NCBI GenBank assembly: GCA_902729315.2
Contig: LR746272.1
Coordinates: 11,030,327 to 11,094,326 of the forward strand
Source: Spirodela intermedia
Taxonomy: Eukaryota; Streptophyta; Magnoliopsida; Alismatales; Araceae
Reading direction: 5' to 3'
DNA length: 64,000 nt
Below, in pieces: positions 23,136 through 35,094 of this stretch. The notes beneath the pieces are model-generated. The model saw only the letters and a program-made list of their open reading frames with translations. It did no database searches and had not been told where the DNA came from. The translations under genes and the position numbers were made by a program. Each line of letters begins with the position of its first letter. Within the stretch, counting starts at the first letter, position 1.

Positions 23136-24400
23136 AGGGCCTAGGCATCCCACTCATCCCTTTACATTGTCGGACAGAAGGTTGGAGAGTGGTGGACAGT
23201 GCTTTCAGATGTCTAGATGTCAGAGGGCTCTAAAAGATGAAGAAGAGGAGTAGGCCAATGTTAGAGGTTTTCAAAAAGATGTGCTAGAGGTGGAGGGCTG
23301 CGGCAGCTTTCAAACGCCCCTAATTCCTTTGATTCTTCCTCTTCCTCTCGCTGAAGGATGGTTTCCAAGCCTTCTAAAAGTTGATAGGAATGGGGAGACG
23401 TGGAGGAGAGGAGCGACTGATGCGGCTCCATTCTTTTCTCAATGGAAGGTCATTCTAGGTTGATCGTTCAAAGTCCTACGATTTCTCTCTTCGTGTGACT
23501 ATTTGTGCACCACTCTGTTGCGTGAAATGGCTGCACTATTTTCAATGCATGTTAGATGGAAGAGGAATCATCACGTGGTGGTTTTGTACACCGCTCATGC
23601 TAGTTCTGGTATGTGGTTTGTGTTGATTCTAGTATGTAGCTCGACTAGTGCTAGTTTGGGTATACGGCTCAGCTCGCGCTACTTCAAGTACATGGCTTGG
23701 CTCATGCTGGTTTAGGTGATCAGCTCAATGCAAGCTAAACAACTAGAATGGTGTGCTATGCCGGTTGTGTTGAACAGTGTGCTCGCTTGACATAAGTTGA
23801 TCCAATTAGCCAATGCACCAATCTATAGTGATGACATTAGCATTTGGTCTACTAACATCATGTCTATGAAATTATTTATTTCAGACATCATTTTATTTCT
23901 AGAATATTATTAATGATTTTATTTTAAAAAGTATTTATAGAATTATTTAAAAATGTTAATATTTATATTTTCATTGAGTATTGTTAAATGTCAAATAAGT
24001 GTCTTGATTCAAATTTTGGTATATGTTTGATATTTTAGAATTATTACTTGAAGCAACATCCTACCAAAGTAGACTTTCTTGTGGATATTAATTTTTCTAA
24101 CATATGACAATTAGTATTTTACAAATTACATATATTTGTGATAATAAATATATGATAATTATTTGATATTTTCATGTGAATAATAAGTCGGTCTAAAGAA
24201 AAGCTTATTATTTGACAGAAATTTATTATTAATATTTCTTTTTTAGAACAAGATATTACTTGTACTTAATATTATTCTCCAAAGATAAAGTATTAATATT
24301 ACACTCAATATCTTGAGATAGAAAGTACCATTATTTGAAAATCAAGAGCTTTATATTATTCTTTGTAAAATTTCAAGTTTTGCTTCTATTATTTATGTCT
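23136..24400. other. AT-rich interval between Gypsy and Copia remnants
   Basis: No gene is recognised. The first 700 bases have higher GC and short open frames without family features; the rest is strongly AT-rich. A 5' LTR for the Copia element that follows was looked for here and not found. Confidence 0.5.
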
Positions 24401-25200
24401 AGATAAACTATATTCTTATGTTAAATGGCACTAACTTTAAGGCATGAAAAATGAACGTTATAATAGTTCTCGATTCTATGGATCTAAATATCCTATTAAG
24501 AGAAGATCATCTTATAAACTCTCATGAGGATAAGAGAGATATGGATAAGTGAAATTGATCGAATCACATGAGTTTTATGATCATGAAGCATGCCATTTTA
24601 GAAGCCTTCATGGGCACTTTGTTTTAGAAGCCTTCATGGGCACTTCACAACAAGAGTTTTTCTTGAAGAACTTTAGAAAAAGTTTATGAAGAATGATGAA
24701 GTCAAAACAAGTATGATCTTAGCAAAAATTTTCTCTCTGAAGTATAAAGACAAAAAAAAATATAAGAAAGCACATCCTTGAGATGTCTCATCTTGTATCA
24801 AAAATATAGGTACTAAAGTTTCAGTTATCGGAAGATTTGCTTGTGTATTTAATTTTGATTTCTCTTCATATATAATTCAGTCAATTTAAGGTAAGTTATA
24901 ATTATCAAAAAGATAAATAATCCTTAAATAAGCTCATGTCACATTGTGTGCAAGAAGAAGAAAAGTTGAAGCAAGATAGGGATGAGAGTATTTATTTGGC
25001 CATGACCTCTAAAAATAAAATCAAGAAAAGACCTACAATTAAAGAAGTTACAAGTGGAGCACCACTAAAGGAGTAACAAATAAAGTAAGATAAAGAATCT
25101 ACTTATTTCTTTTGTAAACACAGTAGCTACATGAAGAAAGATTGTACCAAGTATTATACTTGGTGTACAAAGAAATATGACTTTCTCACTTTAGTTTGTT
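24400..25200 (+). pseudogene. Copia Gag remnant
   Basis: Fragments such as ILAKIF and HCVQEEEKLKQDR are followed by the zinc knuckle FFCKHSSYMKKDC near 25107-25150 (C-X2-C pattern partly lost). Stops and frameshifts break it throughout. Confidence 0.7.
24596..24645. repeat. 26-bp tandem duplication in Copia gag
   Basis: TTTTAGAAGCCTTCATGGGC occurs at 24596 and again at 24622. The 26-base period is not a multiple of three, so it shifts the gag frame. Confidence 0.85.
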
Positions 25201-25629
25201 CAGAGATTAATTTAATTTTTGTACCCTTACACACATAGTGAATAGATTATGATGTTACTATTCACATAAATATGTTTATATAGGGTTGACTCTATATTGT
25301 AAGCGAATTGATGATGAAAGATACATCTATTTGAGTGATGATAATATAGTAATGATGAAGTCAATAAGGACTTTTAGGTTATTGTTAAAGACTAATCACT
25401 ATTTAGATTTAATTGAGATTTATGTTGTACCACCTTTTAGATAGAACTTAATTTTTTTTAATTTAGACAAATTGGATTATAGTTGTCTATTTAGAAATAA
25501 GAAATTTAGTCTCTTTGATAATTCAAATTGTATTGATATCAGTGTTTTATCAAGTCATGATAACTTATACTTGACATAATAGTCTATTCTAATGAAATCT
25601 TGCATATCGATTTGAGTACAAAAATAAAA

Positions 25630-26560
25630 TTAATCAATAAGAATTTCCCTTCATTATGACACAAGAGATTTTTTCATATCTCTAAAAAGAGAATTGATTA
25701 ACTCGTGTCTAATGAAATTTTTGACCCACTTGGGTATAAAGATTTTGACACGTGTCAAATGTATCAAGGAAAAAAGAACAAATAAAAAAAATGGATGCAA
25801 ATTAAGTTTTAGATATCTTAAAACTAACACATATGGATATTTGTGATGTCCTATGGCCTCTTAGAATGATTAATAATATTTCTTTACATTCATAGATGAT
25901 TATTTTTTATTTGACTACTTGTGTCTTATTTATAAAAAATCTTAATCACTAGATGAGTTCAAGACATAAAACCAAAGTTGAGAATCAACTCAACAAATGA
26001 ATTAATGTCATTAGATCAAACCATGATGATGAATAACAATAAATATGATAAATCAAGTGAACAACATCTATGAACTTTCATTAAATTCTTAGAGGATGTG
26101 ACATCGTCCCATAGTACATCATGTGAGGATCTCCTAACATGAATGGTATTTATGAACGACGAAATAAAACACTTAAAGATATGATAAAGAGTATGATTAG
26201 TCAATCTTCCATGTCAAATAACCTCTAGGGAGAAGCACTAAAGACTATAGCCTATTTGCTTAATCGGATCTAACTAAGACTACTATCAAAACTCCTTATG
26301 AGTTTTTAGATGGACAATAAGTCTAGTTTAAAGTATTGCACATTTGAGGTTGTTCATCTAAAGCAAGACCTTATAGACCTAATGAAAAGAAACTTGACTC
26401 CAAAATAATTAACTATTATTTTGTTGGATACTCAAAAAGGTCTAGGGAATATAAGTTTTATAATCCCACTACTAAAGTTATTTTTGAGATAGAAAATACT
26501 TATTTCTTTGAGGATGTAGAGTTTACAAGGAAGAGATAAGTTAGAGATATCAATTTTGAA
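25630..26560 (+). pseudogene. Copia integrase remnant
   Basis: HKRFFHISKKRI (the HHCC region) near 25660, and the region after 26140 reading GIYERRNKTLKDMIKSMI-like, then a stretch matching the usual Copia segment up to SYFVGYSKRSREYKFYNP near 26410-26470. Many stops. Confidence 0.75.
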
Positions 26561-26829
26561 TAATAATATATAAATATTCCTTTATTACTATTGACAATGA
26601 TTTTGATGACATTATCTTGACTAATATTAATTAAGAAGTAATTTCATATCAAAATAACGTCATCATGTCTCCTACTTCAGCAAAATAAACTTAACATACT
26701 CAAAAACCAGTGTTATTAAGGAGATCTACTAGAAATAAGAGGAATATAATTTTGTATAAATATATCATATTTCTTTTAAAACATGTGGCTAACATTAGAG
26801 TGATGAAAGATGATCCTATCAACTTCCAT

Positions 26830-27830
26830 CAAGTCATGCAAAGTTCTAATTTTCATAAGTGAATTGATGCCATAAATGAAGAGATTAAATTAATAAAGGA
26901 TAATGATGTATGGAATCTTGTCTCATTAGCCGAACATGCAAAACCTATTGATTGTAAATGGATATTTAAAATGAAAAGAGAGCCAAAAGATAATGTGGAA
27001 AGATATAAAACTTGTCTTATCATTAAATTATTCACTCAAAAAGAAAGTATTAATTATATAGAAACTTTCTCTCCAATTTCATCAAAAAACTCTTTTAGAA
27101 TAATAATGACACTAGTAACTCATTTTGATCTTGAGCTACATCAAATGGATGTAAAGACTATATTTCTCAATGGTGACATTGATGAAATGATAGATATGAT
27201 GCAACTAGAAAACTTTGTGTCAAAAGACTAAAAAAAATGATATGTAAATTAAAGAAGTTTATCTATAGGTTAAAACAAGCTTTCCATTAATGGTATCACA
27301 AATTTTATCAAATAAATATCTCATCTAATTTTGAGATAAATATGGGTGATGACTGTGTATCTCATAAGTTTAGTGAGAGTAAACATATATTTTTGGTTTT
27401 ATATATTGATGATATATTACTTAATAGTAATGACATAGACTTACATTATGACACTAGAAGATTGTTGTTAAAGAATTTTGAGATGAAGGATCTCAATAAA
27501 ACATATTTTGTATTGGGCATTGAGATATATTGAGATCAACCTCGAAATATCTCAAGGTTGTCACAAAATAGTTATATCAAGAAAGTCCTTGCGAGATTTG
27601 ATATGCATGGATGTAAACCTTATGATACCCCTATTGTTAAAGGAGATAAGTTTGGTCTTAATCAGTGTTCTAAAAATAATTATGAGGTTAAAGAGATACA
27701 GAAGATTTCTTATACATCAACCATAGAAAGCCTTATGTATGCTCAAGTATGTATGCATCAAAATATTGTATACATGATTAAAGTATTGAGTAGATATTTA
27801 AGCAATCCTAGTGTGAATCATTAAAAAGCA
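26830..27830 (+). pseudogene. Copia reverse transcriptase remnant
   Basis: NDVWNLVSLAEHAKPIDCKW, then DLELHQMDVKTIFLNGD with one catalytic Asp region, and the active site LYIDDILL at about 27400-27420. It ends with the ESLMYAQVCMHQNIVYM region. Stops at 27229 and 27532 and further breaks make it dead. Longest open pieces: 26971-27231, 27342-27533, 27558-27824. Confidence 0.92.
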
Positions 27831-27839
27831 ACTAAATGA

Positions 27840-28370
27840 GTTATACGATATTTACAAAGACAAAGAACTTTATATTCACATAGAAGAAATCAGATCATTT
27901 AGAGATCATCAGGTATTCAGATTTCGATTTCACTAAATACACTAATACCAGATAATCTACTATAGACTATATTTATTTATTAGGTGGAAGAGCTATACTA
28001 TGGAAGAGTGCTAAGCAGACACTCATAACTTCTTCTACTATAGCAGAAAAGTTTATAGCATGTTATGAAACATTTAGTCATAGAATTTTAATGAAGAATT
28101 TTGTCATAAGGTGTGAATTTTAGATAAAATTGAAAGACCACTAAAATTATTTTGTGACAATAAATCAGACATTATATTTTTCAATAACAATAGGAGCTTG
28201 ATGAAGTCTAAACATATAGACATCAAGTTCTTAATTATTAAGAGAAAAGTTCAAAGTAACTAGATGTCTATAAAGCATATTAAGACAAACTCCATGGTAA
28301 CAGATCCACTTACTAAGGGACCATCACCAAGGATCTTTCATGAATATATTACTCATATAGGTGTAATACT
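27840..28370 (+). pseudogene. Copia RNase H remnant
   Basis: Reads through stops as a Copia RNase H: a LGGRAILWKSAKQTLI-like region near 27985-28025, CDNKSDIIFFNNNR near 28150-28195, and ADPLTKG near 28300-28320. Confidence 0.8.
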
Positions 28371-28793
28371 TGATGAGGATATGTAATTTTAGTAGAAGTT
28401 TGTATTTTGATGCTCATATAGTTATAGACATATATTTTAGTTATTTCATGTATGAATAAAGTTTATGATTATTATCACTCTAAATGTAGTTATTTGATCC
28501 ATTCAAAATAAGAAGGAATAAGTTAAAAATGTAGATGTATGAGTCACATTTTTTTATGTAATTTTCATGCTATACATCCATACTTGATTTATGTCATTCA
28601 TTATATTATTTTATGTAATTATTATTAGGTTCAATCATGAAAAAAATATGAACAAAATCTCCTTTAGTTCTATTTTGGCATAATGATAAACGAGATTGTT
28701 GAATATGACTTTGACAATAATAGTAAAATATTTGAGATCAGGTCATAATGTATAATATCAAGTTAGTATATATATTTTGTCCAAGTGAGAGAT

Positions 28794-29211
28794 TATTAGA
28801 ACTAATCTCATTGTGGACAATGATATATATGAATTATATATTATGGGACTATTATTGAATTATTCCTACTTAAAGTGATTCATTAAAGTTTTAATATTTA
28901 GAATTATGACTTCTATCATAAGTATAAGTATAAATATAAATATACATAGAGATCAGGTCTTATTCTAATTTTATGATGGACTAAATTAAAAAAAGACAAG
29001 GATAACCACGTCTTATCTATAAATAGGAGGTCATGGTCTTTGGGTCACACATCATAGTCACTCTCCGAGCATCCTATCTCTCTAGAGTAAGTCATTGGAC
29101 GACTCTCATGTGCTGATCCAAAAGATCATCCTCATACTTGTGGTTTCATAGATTCAAGAATGATTTCAATCCATTCTCATTATATTTTATCATTCTCTAT
29201 CAATTTCAACA
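28794..29211 (+). mobile_element. Copia 3' LTR (about 418 bp)
   Basis: It follows CCAAGTGAGAGAT, a polypurine-like tract usual before Copia LTRs, starts TATTAGAAC and ends TTCAACA. The first dinucleotide is TA instead of TG, probably a mutation. Confidence 0.6.
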
Positions 29212-31396
29212 CTAGATCCTTCAAATCCAGCAGAGTTTCTATGGAAGCTTAGAGTTCTACTACATCAACACTATTAACCCATGATACTATTGAAGGACCC
29301 ACAACTTCTATTATTGTGGGTTCCATTGTATCTTGCTATTCCTTCACGTCTATGATGTGTGGTTTCAAGGCTTCAATAGAATGAAGGATACATGCAATAT
29401 ACTCCAATCGAGTGATCGTCTACCTATTGGTGCCACTCTCTCTCGTAATAACTTAGTTCTGATACTATTTTGTCACAGGTGATAATCCAGTTCTCTATTT
29501 AACCACATGAGGCCAGCCTCAACCGTTGCTCTATCATCGTTGAGCAACCTCCACATCATTTGCAGAAATCTCCAAGACCCTACTGTGATAATAAAACACC
29601 TAGGTACTCGTAGCTTTGAGCCTGACTCTTAGCTTACTGTTGGCGCACTGCAGTCACCTCAGCTTACTTTGAGCGCTACCCACACTCACTCGGAAGTTTT
29701 TATTCTCTTGCAGGCGAGACCCACACCATCTCTATAGCACTCTCTCATACTCCTTTCTCACCCCTTCCGTTCTGTCTTATGACGGATGGAGTTCCCCTTC
29801 TTTTTTAGAGAGAGGTCGGAGAACCTTCTCCATTTTAACCTGCCTCATTCCGCCCCATTCCTCGTACAAACGACTTACTCTTTCATCGTCACGCGGCGAG
29901 GGTTCCTCGGCGGCGACCTCACGGTAGCCCATCTTTAATCTCCCTCGGGGAATGTAAAAAACATCCACCCGCACGTCGACTGCTGCCAGCCATCTTCAAC
30001 CTTCCTCCCGAGTCACTCGTATGTAACGGTAAAAAAACACCACCCGTCGGCATATGCAACGCAGTCAACGCGAGGGACTGCTATTCACAGCAGTAGTTTA
30101 TACTCCACGCGGCGGCTGGAGAGCTCGACGACAGCACGATGAAGTAAGAAAATAGAAGCGAACAACTCACGATGATGAAAGCTGCTCTAGATGTGAAAGA
30201 AGTACAGAATAACACTCCCCAAGAATGAATCTACGATCTTCGACCTGAACCATTTCGTCTCCTCGTGACTCGGTCCGCCCATTTAAGCAATTGCGTTTCG
30301 GTTCTCCCGTTGACCCCGCGGCATTCAATACGATTCATCTTTTTTACATCCAACCGCCGCCGTATGAGCTGAATGACTGGTCTCACGTGCTCACTGAATG
30401 AGTCACGTGCCCAACACCGCTGACTTCTCGAGCTCGATCATGGCCGACGCAGTTCTGATTACAACATTAAAATTTGCCGCAGAGGTGGGTTAACCGGCGG
30501 AGGGAGGGTGGCAGCATGTTAGCATCGGTGAGCAGAGTACTGTGACGGTGAACAATCGTGACGGAAACTAGATTCCTTTCGGCTACAGCGCCTAAATCGG
30601 CTATTTATTTTAAACGATTCCACGGCCGCCCCAAGCATCGTTTAAATGCCCCTGTTACCACCACTCGCAAGGCAGCTAGCGTTGCAGAGGGAGACGAACA
30701 CCTGTAAGCTTCTGCGACAGCACTTTCTCCCATGATTGCGTTAACCGTGCAAACTGAGAGGGCACTAATCTCCCTGGATGCTTCTTGTAGATTACCTCTG
30801 GGTGGGATTCTCGCTCGTCATCGGCTCCGAGTTCTTGCGGGTACTCTCGGCGTCCTTGGCTTCTCTCCTCTGCTATGATCTCTCTGCCCTGCTCTATGCT
30901 TCGTCCCTTGCTGAATTTCTCGTTGACGCCAAGCAAAGTGTCCTTCGCCATGAAAGGGATATTGTCTGTGCAGGAGAGATCAAGAACTTCTATGAGAAGC
31001 TCTTATTTTCTGTGTCTCTGTCTGGGGCTTTTTGTCTTTTTAGGCTTATCAGAAACGTTGATGTTGGGATATCTAGAAAATCTTCCCGACGAGCCATCTT
31101 CCCGAGCTCGTTGACCTGAATCTTATCATGCTATCAGATAATGAAGAGTGGCTTACTTCCTGAAGGAACGCACATCCAAAAAAATAGGATAATATGTCTA
31201 TTTTTAGCTCATAAATTCAAAACTGCTGAATAGAATGAGTCCTTCAAGCTTCTTCTTCAAAATATTGTTTGCTTATGATTTTCCATCAGTTTCGCCACTT
31301 CCTCAAAAAAATAAAATCCTCGATTTCGCCTATTTCGCTTCAAATTAATTATTAAAATGAGTCAGTTCTCTCTGACAGTGATGGCGTTCCCATCTA
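29212..31396. other. Upstream region of the complete GT47 gene
   Basis: No gene is recognised. At 29455-29470 TTCTGATACTATTTTG followed by TCAC resembles, reversed, an initiator-Met primer site next to an LTR end, so a retrotransposon fragment may lie here. The stretch 30660-31130 has open frames on both strands without family features. The promoter and any 5' UTR of the glycosyltransferase should lie near 31000-31396. Confidence 0.4.
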
Positions 31397-33654
31397 ATGT
31401 ACCAGGTAAAGGAGACAGCTTTGGTGATTCATTATTTCCTGGGTCGGGTAATGTCTGCGGTGCAGAAACACCTTGTTCTGCGTCAGAAGATATGCCCGAC
31501 CAGAACCAGACTACTTCTCTGTGTGGCGATCTTGACGACCATCCTTGTTCTAGGTTTTCACAGTCTGACCGTCAGCCCTGGAAATGGTTCAATGACTCTG
31601 TTTACTGCTATTGGGAAAACGATCTTGCCGAGCCATTCTCCCAACGGGTCCCCTTCTCCATCATATGATTCAGGGAGCGCGGCGTTTCCGTCATTAGAAA
31701 ACGGGGAGACTCTCAATGCGGCGGGAGGAGTAGATGGAGACCTGGGCGACGTCGATAGAGGCGGGGATGGAGAAGAAGAACGAGGTTTCTCTGTTGATCT
31801 TGGGAATGGTACGCGACTGAGGGACTTTAAGGATACCGATGTAGGCTACATGACGACAGAAAACTCCGAGAAAGCACAGAACGTCTCTGGCTTCCCGCCG
31901 ACCGGCGGCGGCAACGCCAATGCCACCAGCGTGGAGTTTCATAAAGAGGAAAAGCTAAACGGGGATCCATCACCGGGGGAGGAGGAGAAGAAGAAGAAGA
32001 AGAAACGGAGGTGGCAGGACGGCATGGAGACTATTTCATTGGAAGGTAGAGAAATTATTGAGGACTGTATACTCGCCAAGGACCCGCAGGAGCGGGCGAG
32101 GCTGAGACAATCTGCAATGTCGATCTCAGACATGGACCAGCTCGCGTCCAAGAACCGCGAATCGTGTTCAGTGGTGAGTCCGACAGAGCTGGAAGCCGCT
32201 GACTGAACGTCTGCCTCTTTTTATTTAAATATAATCAATCAAATGTCTGATCCTCCTGGTGCATTCCACAGGTACCCAGATGGTCTTCTCTGAGAGATCG
32301 AGAGATTCTAGACGCCAGAAAGCAGATTATGAACGCACCCACTGTGAAGAGCGATCCGGAGCTCTACCCACCCGTTTTCCGCAACTTCTCCATGTTCAGA
32401 AGGTAAACCTCCAGAGCTCGAAACACCAAAGTCGTGGATTCCACGGTGACTGACTGACTGACTATCTGGGGTCTAACGCCAGCTAGCCATCGTCTCAGGA
32501 GCTACGACCTGATGGAGAGCCTCCTCAAGGTCTACATTTACAAGGAGGGGGAGAAGCCCATCTTCCACCAGCCGGAGCTCACGGGGATCTACTCCTCCGA
32601 GGGCTGGTTCATGAGGCACATGGAGGGAAGCAGGCGGTTCCTCGTCGAGGAACCCAGACAGGCCCACCTCTTCTACATGCCCTTCAGCTCCCACCTCCTC
32701 AAGACGCAGCTGTACGTACCAGATTCCCACTCCCACGATAACCTGATCGAGTTTCTGCAGAAGTACGTCTCGACTATCGCAGCCAAATACCCCTTCTGGA
32801 ACAGGACCGACGGCGCGGACCACTTCCTGGTTTCCTGCCACGACTGGGTGAGCATCTCCGACGCCGACGCCGGCGCCAGCGGTGGGAAAGGATCAACTCG
32901 CCGCTGACCCATCCATCTTGTTCTTCTTCTGGCATCGCAGGCGACGCACGAGACATGGCGAGCGATGGGGACCCCCGTCAGGGCCCTCTGCAATGCCGAC
33001 ACCACGGAGGACTTTGTGGTGGGGAAGGACGTCTCCCTGCCGGAGACGAACGTGCGCAGCGTGCAGGACCCGGCGGAGAACCTCGGCGGGTGGCCGGGGA
33101 GGAATAGGACCCTGCTGGCCTTCTTCGCGGGTCAGATGCACGGCTACCTCCGCCCCGCGCTGCTGCAGCACTGGGGGGACGACCCCGACATGGCGATCCT
33201 CGACACGATGCCCCTCGGCGGCAGCACCGGCGGCGGCGGGGTGAAGAAGGCGGCGGACTACGCCCAGTACATGAAGAGCAGCAGGTTCTGCGTGTGCCCG
33301 CGCGGGTTCGAGGTGAACAGCCCGAGGGTGGTGGAGGCCATCTTCTACGAGTGCGTGCCGGTGATCATCTCCGACAACTTCGTGCCGCCCTTCTTCGAGG
33401 TGCTCGACTGGGGGGCCTTCTCCGTCATCGTCGAGGAGAAGGACGTCCCCCGGCTGAAGGAGATCCTCCTCTCCATCTCCAGGCCCAGGTACCTGGCCCT
33501 GCAGACCGGCGTGAGGAAGGTGCAGAAGCACTTCCTCTGGCACGACCAGCCCACCAGGTACGACCTCTTCCACATGATCCTCCACTCCGTCTGGTTCAAC
33601 CGGGTCTTCCAGCTAAGGTCGTCGCCCGACGGCGCTTCAACCGTCGGGCGGTAG
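31397..33654 (+). CDS. GT47 exostosin-family glycosyltransferase, complete (copy 2)
   Basis: Four coding exons: 31397-32173, 32272-32402, 32499-32847, 32941-33654, all with GT donors and AG acceptors and matching phases, giving 656 codons. Residues 39-57 (LLLCVAILTTILVLGFHSL) are a single membrane anchor after a short basic tail, as in type II Golgi proteins. A long low-complexity stem with EEEKKKKKKRRW and several N-glycosylation sites follows. The exostosin domain runs from about residue 305 (VYIYKEGEKPIFHQPELTG) to near 600 and includes CPRGFEVNSPR and ECVPVIISDNFVPPF. Role: sugar transfer to a wall polymer or glycoprotein; acceptor and donor unknown. Met19 (31451) is an equally plausible start, since MSAVQKHL directly before the anchor resembles family members. 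Confidence 0.9.
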
Positions 33655-33740
33655 TCGTCTAGTAACGCGCCGACGGCTGTACGGATCTCAGACTGCATAT
33701 ATATATGTGCTTCCTACCTATCTAATTCCTCGTCATCATC

Positions 33741-33746
33741 AATAAA
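33741..33746 (+). promoter_or_regulatory. Poly(A) signal AATAAA of GT47 copy 2
   Basis: Same position relative to the stop codon as in copy 1. Confidence 0.6.
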
Positions 33747-35094
33747 GAAATAAATAAATACCCAATTCTCCTCTCCGACATCTATACAATGCAGTTCCGA
33801 AGAGGTCCGGGCATTTTACAGGGCCATCCAGACAGGTAAAAACTTAAACCTTGGGGGAATTCTCATTGAGTGGCCATAAAAATCACCCATGATGCGCTCA
33901 GCCAACGGGTCGTATCTTGTCCACCGTAAGAGGAGCATTCTCTATACGGCAGTAGTTGGGTGGTTAGCCATTGCCGCGCGGTGTGGTGAAGTGGAGTGTC
34001 ATGCGGCAGCCGCTTTCCTACAAACGGGATGCTGAACTACGACGAGCAGCTGATCGATTGAGCCCCGCGGGTCTCCGCGGGGAAGGGACTTTGGCTGCGC
34101 ATGATAGATTAGCTGTGAGAACTACGGAGCAGTTTATTTCGTTAGTCTGACCAAAATCGATGTAAACACAGCAGGATAAAAAAGCTAAATAAGGAAATGG
34201 TTTTCCGGCCAATGTAGTAATTTTAAGGGAACTTCGACTGGGAGTCTAACGATGGTCTGGTCAACGAGCTCACCACCCCAACCTGCAATGATTGAGAAGC
34301 CAGATCTCTGAAGTCGGCGGCATCAATTTCCTGAGATAATGTGAGCCGTCATAATGGTTTCGGAAAGCGAACCGCCTAAATCATCGTAAATAAATGAATG
34401 GTAATTGCATGAAACATAGTCTAGTTATGAATCTAAATAGTTTTTAAGAAATCATAGATATGATATGACAAACTAATCGAAAATGATTGTAAGCATATGA
34501 ACATGGATGCTATTATTTAATGTCTTAACTGCAAAACATTGGGCCTGGGTGGGGAATATCATAATTTTCCAGTTTCCTATATGGAAGCAAGGATGACGAT
34601 TTTGCGATGGGGTAAATCGAGAAATATATTATTTCCAGACAGTTTTATCGCCTTTGTTGATGTGTGAACTAAAGTTCTTCCGCAGAACATGTATAGATAT
34701 ATGAGCAACCGTCAGACAAGAGAAGGGGGCTTTAAACTCAGACATGCAAGCGAAGATCTATAGAAACTTTTGATGTAAAGCACAGGACGCAAGGACTCGA
34801 GCATTCTGCAACATAAACCTTCTACATTTCTTCCGTCCCACCACCAACAACACAGTTATACGGGTTAAAAACATTGAAATCATCGACAAAGAGCATACCA
34901 CACGGTAGACTGGCAGTGGAACCCTCACTCCTCGGCTCTTCACCATACGCATAACAGAGAAGAGTGGCGAAATTTCCTGTGGTCTGAATATCCACCTGAA
35001 AGAAGTTGAATTCCTCTAAGTGAGTTATTCCCATCAATCATATTCACCCTTGGAAGCAAGAGTTCTTTGTTGACAGAAGCTACACAGTCGGTGA
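33747..35094. other. Intergenic spacer between convergent genes, copy 2
   Basis: No gene. Non-coding, yet identical by eye to 1224-2571. Confidence 0.6.

Larger units (their letters stand above)
24400..29211 (+). mobile_element. Decayed Ty1-Copia retrotransposon with 3' LTR
   Basis: In order on the plus strand: gag (about 24400-25200), integrase (about 25630-26500), reverse transcriptase (about 26830-27560), RNase H (about 27840-28370), polypurine-like tract and 3' LTR. Integrase before RT is the Copia order. Many stops and frameshifts are present, and the 5' LTR is not recognisable. Confidence 0.88.
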
